DNA from: an uncultured Erysipelotrichaceae bacterium
GTDB lineage: Bacteria > Bacillota_I > Bacilli_A > Erysipelotrichales > Erysipelotrichaceae
Direction of reading: 5' to 3'
DNA length: 7,570 nucleotides
Assembly (NCBI GenBank): GCA_946621045.1
Contig: CAMOOA010000061.1
Location: 1 to 7,570 of the forward strand
How positions within the stretch are numbered: position 1 is the stretch's first letter; every line of letters starts with the position of its first letter. Positions 1-5,350 of this stretch are shown one piece after another. A program made the translations under genes and the position numbers. Below the pieces are notes generated by a model, which saw nothing but the letters and a program-made list of their open reading frames with translations, did no database searches and was not told the origin of the DNA.

Positions 1-75
1 CTACATGTATTTCGGGGAATACAGGACATTGCCTGAAATGTGAAGACAAAACGCGGTTTGGAAGAATTTTGGGCA

Positions 76-104
76 TTTATCCGTTTCGCCGGAATTCCTA
101 TTCT
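76..104 (+). promoter_or_regulatory. Possible MerR-type promoter/operator before the first MerR gene
   Basis: CCGTTTCG (81-88) is followed one base later by CGGAA (90-94), an imperfect dyad. A TATTCT -10-like box lies at 99-104, and a weak TTTATC/TTATCC -35-like element lies at 76-82. The core resembles the dyad at 1230-1247 before the second MerR gene (CCGTT-Y-CG, then CGGAA). A transcript from here would start near base 111, giving a short leader that carries the AAGGA ribosome site. The -35 is poor and the dyad incomplete, so this is a comparison-based call and the true promoter could lie elsewhere in bases 1-100. Confidence 0.35.
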
Positions 105-127
105 TCAGGTAAGGAAAGAAAGCGGGC

Positions 128-538
128 ATGACGGACAGGCGTTCTGACGGGAACACAATTTCTTCGGATCACATGCATATCTATTCTGTGGGCGATGTGT
201 GCGCAATTCTCAGCATGACCCGCAAAACCCTGTTTTACTATGACCGGATCGGTCTTGCGCTGCCAAGCGGACGGATCGGCACGCAGGGGTATAAAGTGTA
301 TGACGAGGCTGCGCTGATGCGTCTGCGGAAGATCGCAGATTACCGGCAGGCCGGGCTTTCGGTGGAAGAGATCCGGCTGCTTCTGGAACCGGACTGTCAT
401 GACCGCAGCGGCATTCTTCATGCGGCATTTCAGCGGCTGTCTGCCGAACAGGAACTGCTCGGACAGAAGATCCGGCATCTGGAAACGCTGCTGGAAAAAG
501 AAAAACAGGCAGAGCCTGTTTCTGATGCGGTCCTCTGA
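128..538 (+). CDS. MerR-family transcriptional regulator (short, unknown ligand)
   Basis: This 136-residue DNA-binding regulator is expected to act as a dimer that remodels a promoter with an overlong spacer. Residues 18-40 form the MerR helix-turn-helix (YSVGDVCAIL, then TRKTLFYYDRIGL). The wing and second helix pair follow (GYKVYDEAALMRLRKIADYRQAGLS at 54-78, broken as 54-64 and 65-78), and a long dimerization helix runs from about 98 to 127. There is no sizeable effector domain and no CueR- or ZntR-like cysteine pair at the C-terminus, so the inducer cannot be read. ATG 128 is chosen because AAGGA lies at 111-115; ATG 173 (residue 16) would match the usual MerR N-terminus but has no ribosome site. 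It converges on the Nudix gene with a 15-base gap. It is a clear paralogue of the gene at 1266. The family is sure; the ligand and targets are unknown. Confidence 0.9.
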   Translation: MTDRRSDGNTISSDHMHIYSVGDVCAILSMTRKTLFYYDRIGLALPSGRIGTQGYKVYDEAALMRLRKIADYRQAGLSVEEIRLLLEPDCHDRSGILHAAFQRLSAEQELLGQKIRHLETLLEKEKQAEPVSDAVL

Positions 539-553
539 AAGTAATGCATGGAT

Positions 554-1156
554 TCACTTCCGGGATAAAAGATATCCGAGAATATGGATCGGCTGGGGAA
601 AGCGGCCGTCCCGGATCTGTTCCTCCAGTTCTTCGCGGGAAATCACTGCCGCATTGAGAAACTCGGTTTCATCGAGATGCTGGGATGAGACCGGGCGGCA
701 GTTTCTGGCCTCAAAAATAAAGGCAAAGTTATCCGCAATCGTCGGCTGCGCCGGCACGGTAAGCAGATGGCGCCACTCCTCCGAGGCATAGCCGGTTTCT
801 TCCAGAAGCTCGCGCTTTGCGGCCGCAAGGGCATCTTCCGATCCGCCGTCCTGTGCGCCGCCGTATTCTTTTCCGTCGGTCCGCTCAATTCCGCCGGCGG
901 TAAATTCGGTTGTGACCTTCCGGATTCCCTGCCGGAACTGCCGGACGCAGATATACCGTCCTTCGGTGTCCGTTGCGACGATCACTGCGAAATTTCTTCG
1001 GCTGTACGTATAGAACGGCTCAAACACCCTGCCGTCCGGAAACCGCCAGGCGCTCTTACGGAAGTCGATCCATTCATCCTGCACAATATGTTCACAGGAG
1101 ATCTCCTCCCATGCGAGTTCCTGATCCGGTCTGTCTGTCCTGCGGTTGTCTGTCAT
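554..1156 (-). CDS. Nudix hydrolase, ADP-ribose pyrophosphatase-like
   Basis: This 200-residue protein probably hydrolyses an ADP-sugar such as ADP-ribose to AMP and a sugar phosphate in the cytosol. The N-terminal part (residues 16-60) matches the beta-strand dimerization region of this subgroup, and FAVIVATDTEGRYICVRQFR (56-75) is the usual entry strand pair. The Nudix helix is intact: E107, then R115-E116-L-L-E119-E120-T-G122, which supply the metal-binding glutamates. The glycine loop that opens the box (AGGIE, 87-91) is displaced from E107 by about 12 extra residues rich in Gly and Asp. ATG 1156 is chosen because AGAAGGAAA stands 7 bases upstream; an upstream GTG at 1180 would place that ribosome site inside the gene. 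It diverges from the second MerR gene and converges on the first. The Nudix family is certain; the exact substrate is inferred. Confidence 0.92.
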   Translation of the reverse strand: MTDNRRTDRPDQELAWEEISCEHIVQDEWIDFRKSAWRFPDGRVFEPFYTYSRRNFAVIVATDTEGRYICVRQFRQGIRKVTTEFTAGGIERTDGKEYGGAQDGGSEDALAAAKRELLEETGYASEEWRHLLTVPAQPTIADNFAFIFEARNCRPVSSQHLDETEFLNAAVISREELEEQIRDGRFPQPIHILGYLLSRK

Positions 1157-1184
1157 GTCTGTTTCCTTCTTTCTGCACACAACG

Positions 1185-1193
1185 ATGATATCA
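1185..1193 (-). promoter_or_regulatory. Extended -10 promoter for the Nudix gene
   Basis: Read on the minus strand this is TGATATCAT, a TG-N extended -10 followed by TATCAT. It would start transcription near base 1178, about 20 bases before the Nudix ATG and just upstream of its AGAAGGAAA ribosome site. No good -35 is visible 16-18 bases upstream, which an extended -10 can tolerate. The MerR dyad at 1230-1247 would be centred about 60 bases upstream of this start. Confidence 0.45.
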
Positions 1194-1225
1194 GAACAGC
1201 GGAAAAAAATAAGCCCGGTTTCGTA

Positions 1226-1256
1226 TTGACCGTTCCGTGCGGAACGGCATTACAGT
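1226..1256 (+). promoter_or_regulatory. MerR-type promoter with 19-bp spacer and perfect dyad
   Basis: TTGACC (1226-1231) and TACAGT (1251-1256) are separated by exactly 19 bp. The dyad CCGTTCCG-TG-CGGAACGG (1230-1247) has perfect 8-bp arms and fills most of that spacer. An overlong 19-20 bp spacer holding a dyad is the hallmark of promoters activated by MerR-family proteins such as CueR, ZntR and SoxR, which untwist the spacer. The adjacent gene is itself a MerR regulator, so autoregulation is the simplest reading. The geometry is seen directly; the bound protein is inferred. Confidence 0.75.
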
Positions 1257-1265
1257 GGTTCCAGG

Positions 1266-1691
1266 ATGATGAGTGTAAAGGAAATATGCAGGGTCGCCGG
1301 TGTTACCAGAAAAACACTGTTTTATTATGACCGTATCGGACTTCTTGAACCAAGCAGGAGGTCCGGCCGGCAGAATTTCAAGGAATATGACGAACAGGCG
1401 GTAAACCGTCTGCTGGAGATCCGGCTGTACCGGAAGATGGGACTTTCAATTCCGGTCATCCAGGAGATCCTTGAAGGAAATGAAGAAGCCAGGGCCAAGC
1501 TTCTGGAACGGATTTCCGGAGAGATCCATGCGGATATCCGAAGACGGAATGAGGACGCAGAGATCATCGATACGCTGAAACAGCTGTCCCGTGCAGAACT
1601 GAACCGGGCAATTACGGAAGCTGCGGAACTAAAACAGCTCCGGGCCTGCCTGCTTGATATGCATGCAGGAACGGACAGCGGAAACGGATAA
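1266..1691 (+). CDS. MerR-family transcriptional regulator, paralogue of the first
   Basis: This 141-residue regulator has the MerR helix-turn-helix at residues 3-26 (VKEICRVAGVTRKTLFYYDR), a wing and second helical pair at 34-70, and a charged, Arg/Glu-rich dimerization helix from about 74 to 125. No recognisable effector domain or metal-binding cysteine pattern follows. TRKTLFYYDRIGL is identical to the regulator at 128-538, so the two arose by duplication or are close family members. Two consecutive ATG codons (1266 and 1269) are the only possible starts, since an in-frame stop at 1227 and no other start codon precede them. The -10 box ends at 1256, leaving almost no untranslated leader and no Shine-Dalgarno site. 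It probably controls its own promoter and may act on the divergent Nudix gene. A strong terminator follows directly. Confidence 0.9.
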   Translation: MMSVKEICRVAGVTRKTLFYYDRIGLLEPSRRSGRQNFKEYDEQAVNRLLEIRLYRKMGLSIPVIQEILEGNEEARAKLLERISGEIHADIRRRNEDAEIIDTLKQLSRAELNRAITEAAELKQLRACLLDMHAGTDSGNG

Positions 1692-1695
1692 ATAC

Positions 1696-1723
1696 AATGC
1701 CGGCAGTGCCGGCATTCATTTTT
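1696..1723 (+). terminator. Rho-independent terminator of the second MerR gene
   Basis: AATGCCGGC (1696-1704), loop AGT, then GCCGGCATT (1708-1716) form a perfect 9-bp GC-rich stem. It is followed by CATTTTT, and begins five bases after the MerR stop codon. On the other strand the hairpin is followed by GTATTTAT, so it may also act weakly on the convergent hydrolase gene that ends at 1736. Confidence 0.88.
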
Positions 1724-1735
1724 GCGTGGCGGATG

Positions 1736-2350
1736 TTATTCCGTAAGAAACTGCCGGAAGGCATCCTCCGTCCGCTTCAGAATATCGTCCGCTTCTTCCG
1801 GGACATGAGTGCGCAGAATGTCTTCCGCGGCGGTCATGAGCTCCTCGGTATGAAACGAGAAGGGACGAAGATACGGGCGTCCGCCCGTCTGTTCGGGAAC
1901 GGTCTGATTCCAGACAAAGCGGCAGCTGCCGTCTCCGTTTCCCATGGTCATCGGGACGGAGAGGGTGAAGCTGCCCTGAAATCCCTCCGCGATGGCAGGG
2001 TCGATCCAGCGGCAGTAATACGTTCCCCAGGGAAGCAGTCCGTACTGTTTCCAGGTATCATACCAGGCGCATACACGGACGCGGGATTCCGTCGAATCCC
2101 CGGACACTGCAAGTTCCGAACGGTTTTCACCCGGTTTCCCGGTCCATTCGCCGACAGAAAAGAATGCCGCAAGATCATCGCCGAGTCCGGCAGCGGCTGC
2201 GTTTGCGCGCATGCGCCTGCCCCGGCGGTTTCCGTACTCGCGGGTAATTGTCTCCAAAAGGGCCTCCGCATTCTTCAGTCCTTCGGTTTCCAGCACCGCC
2301 TTTGCGAGCAGTGCATAGCAGAGCGCATGTTCACGGATTCCGTATTCCAT
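1736..2350 (-). CDS. L-2-amino-thiazoline-4-carboxylic acid hydrolase-like protein
   Basis: This 204-residue protein matches the ATC hydrolase family. In the known pseudomonad pathway that enzyme opens the ring of L-2-amino-thiazoline-4-carboxylate on the way to L-cysteine. Family signatures are visible in order: an N-terminal helix (HALCYALLAKAV, 8-19), REYGNRRGRRM (37-47), CAWYDTW (94-100), YCRWIDPAIAEGF (112-124) and a C-terminal GDGSCRFVW (129-137). No amidohydrolase for the next step is nearby, and many Bacillota members are uncharacterised, so the substrate may differ. The start is uncertain: ATG 2350 has GGAG only two bases upstream, while a TTG at 2365 lies inside the T-tract of the glgA terminator. 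It lies downstream of glgA on the same strand but behind that terminator. The family call is good; the physiological role is unknown. Confidence 0.82.
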   Translation of the reverse strand: MEYGIREHALCYALLAKAVLETEGLKNAEALLETITREYGNRRGRRMRANAAAAGLGDDLAAFFSVGEWTGKPGENRSELAVSGDSTESRVRVCAWYDTWKQYGLLPWGTYYCRWIDPAIAEGFQGSFTLSVPMTMGNGDGSCRFVWNQTVPEQTGGRPYLRPFSFHTEELMTAAEDILRTHVPEEADDILKRTEDAFRQFLTE

Positions 2351-2363
2351 GACTCCATAATAC

Positions 2364-2397
2364 AAAAAGACAGCCGGGAAATTAAATCCCGGCTGTC
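2364..2397 (-). terminator. Rho-independent terminator of glgA
   Basis: GACAGCCGGGA (2369-2379) and TCCCGGCTGTC (2387-2397) form a perfect 11-bp stem with a 7-base loop. Read on the minus strand it is followed by TTTTTG (2368-2363). It starts 14 bases after the glgA stop codon. It should stop most glgA transcripts before the hydrolase gene that begins 14-19 bases further on. Confidence 0.88.
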
Positions 2398-2411
2398 CTG
2401 CAATTCAGAGT

Positions 2412-4232
2412 TTAATCGTCGTTCTGCGGCTCCATGATGAGATAGCGCATTTCCGCACCTTTGGAAATGTTGCCTTTGACTTTCATCTGTCCGTTGATGT
2501 AGAGACGGTCCGCACTTGCCGTGCCGATCGCCATATTGTAGAGATTGTCGATCGTAGCGCTGATCGTGGCATCTGCGCCTTCATAACTGTACGGCGCGAT
2601 TTCCATGCCTGCCTTCGTAAATTTCAGATAGAAGGTTCCGGCGCCCGGACCGAGGATTTCGATCTGGACAACATTCTGATAGTCATCGGCCTGCTTTGCG
2701 AGGTATTCCCGGCGCACCGGCTCAAGATCTTCATAGACGACCTTCAGCGCATCATAGGCATCCTGGAAACTGACATTCGGGTCAAAGCCGCTGCCGCAGA
2801 TGTCGGAATACATCTTGACGTACGTGCCGGCGGATTTCTTCCAGGAAAAGTCCTTGCGCATGCAGCGGTCGCGGATAATGCGGAAGACTTTCCGTTCCGC
2901 GAAGTATACCTTGAGCGCTTCCTCCACCGCCAGCATCATGTTTTTGGAGGTATAGTCCGCAAACGAGAATCCGTCGCCGATGCCGTCAAAGTCGGAATAC
3001 GGACGGACGGTATCCTTGAGGCCGCCGGTTTCATGAACGATCGGAACGGTGCCGTAACGCATGGCCATCATCTGGGAGAGACCGCACGGTTCAAAGGCGG
3101 AGGGCATCAGATAGAAGTCCGCACCCGCAAATACCCGGGCAGCCATTTCTTCGGTGTACTGGTCGGAGAAACCGAACTGTCCGATGTAGCGCTCCCTGCA
3201 TTCATTGAAGTAGTCCACATACTTCCGGTCACCCTGTCCGAAGATGATCAGCTGAATGCCGCGCTCCATCATGACGGGAAGGGCTTCCCTGATCAGCTCC
3301 ACGCCCTTCTGTTCCACCAGACGGGCAACGACCGCAAAGAGCGGCCATTTCTTTGCCTTCTTCAGACCGAATGTTTCCTGGAGGTACTGCTTGCATTTCA
3401 GCTTTCCGGAAACATCATCGGCCGTGAAGTTTGCCGGGATGCGGGGATCGATTCCCGGATCATAATGGGCCGGGTCAATGCCGTTGAGGATTCCGTACAT
3501 CTTTGACTCCACGAGGTCGCAGACTCCTTCAAGACCCTTGCCGAATTCGTGGGTATGCAGTTCCCTGGCATAGGTCGGAGAAACCGTGGATACGGCATCC
3601 GCCATTAACATCGCGCCTTTCATGAGGTTGACGTCATGGCGTCCTTCGTATTCATAGCCGAGGCCGCCGAGATACCATCCCGGGTCCAGCGCAAAGGTTG
3701 TAGTAAGATCGGATGCGCCGAACTGGCCCTGATAGGCGATGTTGTGAATCGTATATACCGTGCGGATGTTCCGGTAGATGGAACGTCTTGCCTGATCGTC
3801 TTTCAGATAAATGACCGCAAGGGCGGTTTCCCAGTCATTGCAGTGGAGGATGTCGGGAATGAAATCCAGTTCCTGAATCAGGTCGACCACTGCCTTGGAG
3901 AACCATGCAAAGCGGAACTTGTCGTCATCATAACCGTACAGGCGGTCCCGGTTGAAGAGCGCTTCATTGTCGATGAACCAGACCGGAACACCGGAGAGCT
4001 CTCCCTTCAGAAGACCGCAGTACAGTTCGGCACTGCCGAGCCGCACTGTCTGTTCTCTTACCAGTTCAATCTGATCCGCGAACCGTTCCTTCACGCATTT
4101 GTAATACGGCGTGATGATCGCGGTGGTATTGTGCGCCTTCTTCAGTGCCGGGGGCAGAGAGAATGCCACATCCGCAAGTCCGCCGGATTTGGAAAACGGT
4201 GCGCATTCGCTTGTCGCAAAGAGTATTTTCAT
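2412..4232 (-). CDS. glgA: Glycogen synthase GlgA with C-terminal SCP2-like domain
   Basis: This protein transfers glucose from ADP-glucose to the non-reducing end of alpha-1,4-glucan. The GT5 starch synthase domain covers residues 1-130 and onward: K15 in KSGGLADV (ADP-glucose binding), HCNDWETA (130-137), HNIAYQG (163-169), ARLVEQKG (303-310), and SAFEPCGLSQ (378-387) with the expected catalytic E381, then ETGGLKDTV (401-409). The synthase ends near residue 480, its normal length. A further roughly 125 residues follow: a helical stretch (487-515), then an SCP2-like fold with FYLKF (534-538), EGADATIS (551-558), a hydrophobic helix (562-570) and NGQMKVKGNISKGAEMRYL (580-598). ATG 4232 has AGGAGA ten bases upstream, just after the stop of the WYL regulator, so the two form an operon. 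No glgB, glgC or glgP is in the window. Synthase certain; domain fusion strong; the role of the extra domain unknown. Confidence 0.95.
   Translation of the reverse strand: MKILFATSECAPFSKSGGLADVAFSLPPALKKAHNTTAIITPYYKCVKERFADQIELVREQTVRLGSAELYCGLLKGELSGVPVWFIDNEALFNRDRLYGYDDDKFRFAWFSKAVVDLIQELDFIPDILHCNDWETALAVIYLKDDQARRSIYRNIRTVYTIHNIAYQGQFGASDLTTTFALDPGWYLGGLGYEYEGRHDVNLMKGAMLMADAVSTVSPTYARELHTHEFGKGLEGVCDLVESKMYGILNGIDPAHYDPGIDPRIPANFTADDVSGKLKCKQYLQETFGLKKAKKWPLFAVVARLVEQKGVELIREALPVMMERGIQLIIFGQGDRKYVDYFNECRERYIGQFGFSDQYTEEMAARVFAGADFYLMPSAFEPCGLSQMMAMRYGTVPIVHETGGLKDTVRPYSDFDGIGDGFSFADYTSKNMMLAVEEALKVYFAERKVFRIIRDRCMRKDFSWKKSAGTYVKMYSDICGSGFDPNVSFQDAYDALKVVYEDLEPVRREYLAKQADDYQNVVQIEILGPGAGTFYLKFTKAGMEIAPYSYEGADATISATIDNLYNMAIGTASADRLYINGQMKVKGNISKGAEMRYLIMEPQNDD
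2415..2774 (-). other. SCP2-like lipid-binding domain at the GlgA C-terminus
   Basis: These codons (GlgA residues about 487-606) encode the extra domain. It resembles SCP2 in order: a leading amphipathic helix; the strands IEILGPGAGTFYLKF; a strand-turn with ADATISATIDNLYNMAIG, matching the ADCTITMADSDFLALMTG stretch of human SCP2; and INGQMKVKGNISKGAEMRYL, matching QGKLKITGNMGLAMKL. SCP2 domains bind hydrophobic molecules in a pocket and are often fused to enzymes. It reads in one open frame with the synthase, with no stop or frameshift. Identification is from memory of the family pattern, not a search. Confidence 0.8.
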
Positions 4233-4253
4233 GAATGTATTGTCTCCTGTTGA

Positions 4254-5219
4254 TTATCGGTAGTTTTCCGCTGCCTGATTCAGACGCGCCAGCATCTCCT
4301 CCCGGAGATCGGACGGTTCAAGGATCGTAACAGCATCGATATACTGCTGGGCAAACAGCAGGATGCCGGTCCGGCTGCCGCGGATATGAATATCAATGTG
4401 ATCCTCATCGGCAGGAATGACCATGACATCGTTTCCGAAGGTGTCGATCATATAATCCAGAACGCGGTTCTCGCAGCGCAGGACAGCGTGAACCGATTCA
4501 TCATTGAACATGTAGAACATGTTCTTTGCGTACTCATAGGCATCCGTTTCTTTCGGAAGAACCTTGAACTTCCGGTCCTCAATGATATCGATGCCGGTGA
4601 TCCGGTCAATGCGGTAATGGGCAAACCCTTCATGGTGATCGCTGGTCGTGATCAGATACGCTCTGGAGTCCTGATAGACGATATAGCGCGGCTCCACTTC
4701 ATAGGTGCGCGGAGACCAGAGGGTCTTGTCCGGCCGGCGGCGCAGATAATCGAAACGGATCGGATTGCGGTCGCGGATCGCATCGCTGATCAGGGACAGA
4801 TTATCAAGCAGCTTCTCATTCTGCGTCTTTTTCGGGTTCGGCAGGTACACCTTGTCGGTATACTCCTTGCGGTCATAGGTGCTGAGTGTTGCGAGCAGTT
4901 TGCGAATCAGCTGACTGCTTTCCTTCTGGGAGATGAAGTGGCTGGAATGGATTGCATTGCACAGCAGCAGTACTTCGGACCGTGTGAACTGATGGGTCTT
5001 AAGATAGTATCCGAATCCGTTTTCCTGCCAGGTGCTGATATCATGCCCGTATTTTTTGAGCAGGTCCATGTTTGCATACAGAGTTCTGCGTTCCAGTGTC
5101 AGATCATATTCCTGTTCAAGATACTGTTTCAGTTCACTGGTGCTCAGAGAATGTTCTTCGTCTGTATAACGAATCAAAAGCTCGAGCATTGCGAGAGGGA
5201 GTTCTTTCTTATCAGCCAT
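4254..5219 (-). CDS. WYL-domain transcriptional regulator
   Basis: This 321-residue regulator has a DeoR-like winged helix at residues 1-72 (ERRTLYANMDLLKKYG at 43-58 as recognition helix), a WYL domain at about 145-215 and a WCX-type C-terminal domain at about 240-315. WYL domains sense ligands such as nucleotides or nucleic acids. The name-giving triad is AYL here (187-189), while the conserved HYRIDRI (201-207) and EPRYIVYQDSRAYLI (176-190) remain. It precedes glgA by 21 bases, and the glgA ribosome site overlaps the gap, so it is co-transcribed and may regulate glycogen synthesis or itself. ATG 5219 has AAGGA eight bases upstream. A promoter is seen at 5244-5271. Family sure; ligand and targets inferred. 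Confidence 0.93.
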   Translation of the reverse strand: MADKKELPLAMLELLIRYTDEEHSLSTSELKQYLEQEYDLTLERRTLYANMDLLKKYGHDISTWQENGFGYYLKTHQFTRSEVLLLCNAIHSSHFISQKESSQLIRKLLATLSTYDRKEYTDKVYLPNPKKTQNEKLLDNLSLISDAIRDRNPIRFDYLRRRPDKTLWSPRTYEVEPRYIVYQDSRAYLITTSDHHEGFAHYRIDRITGIDIIEDRKFKVLPKETDAYEYAKNMFYMFNDESVHAVLRCENRVLDYMIDTFGNDVMVIPADEDHIDIHIRGSRTGILLFAQQYIDAVTILEPSDLREEMLARLNQAAENYR

Positions 5220-5243
5220 ATACTATTGTTCCTTACTGAATAT

Positions 5244-5271
5244 ATTGTAAAATCGAATTCTGTTTTTTGAA
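5244..5271 (-). promoter_or_regulatory. Promoter of the WYL-glgA operon
   Basis: On the minus strand TTCAAA (5271-5266) and TACAAT (5249-5244) are separated by 16 bp, ahead of the AAGGA ribosome site and ATG 5219. CTGTT-N5-AACAG (5260-5274) is a small inverted repeat that overlaps the -35 and could be an operator for the WYL protein. Arms of 5 bp may be chance. Confidence 0.55.
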
Positions 5272-5296
5272 CAGCATTTTTCTGCACTGTCTCAGA

Positions 5297-5325
5297 GAAA
5301 AACGGAATCCGTGATTCCGTTTTTC
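5297..5325 (-). terminator. Terminator of the M48 peptidase gene (bidirectional shape)
   Basis: GAAAAACGGAATC (5297-5309), loop CGT, and GATTCCGTTTTTC (5313-5325) form a perfect 13-bp stem. The A- and T-runs lie inside the stem, so either strand reads as a hairpin closing with a T-run. It lies 26 bases past the M48 stop codon and upstream of the WYL promoter, insulating the two operons. Confidence 0.85.
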
Positions 5326-5350
5326 GTAAAGAACCGATGTGCTGGGGAGA

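Noticed and set aside
22..41. Small inverted repeats (CAGG/CCTG and ACATT/AATGT) near the left edge
   Set aside because: Arms of 4-5 bp with no T-tract or promoter relation are expected by chance.
98..557. Two minus-strand frames over the first MerR gene
   Set aside because: Both are shadows of the MerR frame with no start site or domain.
767..1330. A plus-strand open frame over the Nudix gene and the MerR promoter
   Set aside because: It lies antisense to a verified Nudix gene and across the dyad promoter, and has no protein-family pattern.
128..1691. Metal-sensing role for the two MerR proteins
   Set aside because: The scattered cysteines do not form the CueR, ZntR or MerR ligand patterns, so a metal signal cannot be claimed.
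1697..2437. A 246-codon plus-strand frame across the hydrolase and terminators
   Set aside because: It begins inside one terminator stem and ends past another. The hydrolase on the other strand has the conserved motifs.
4386..5270. A 294-codon open frame antisense to the WYL gene
   Set aside because: It has no domain pattern and is fully covered by the WYL gene, whose motifs are clear.
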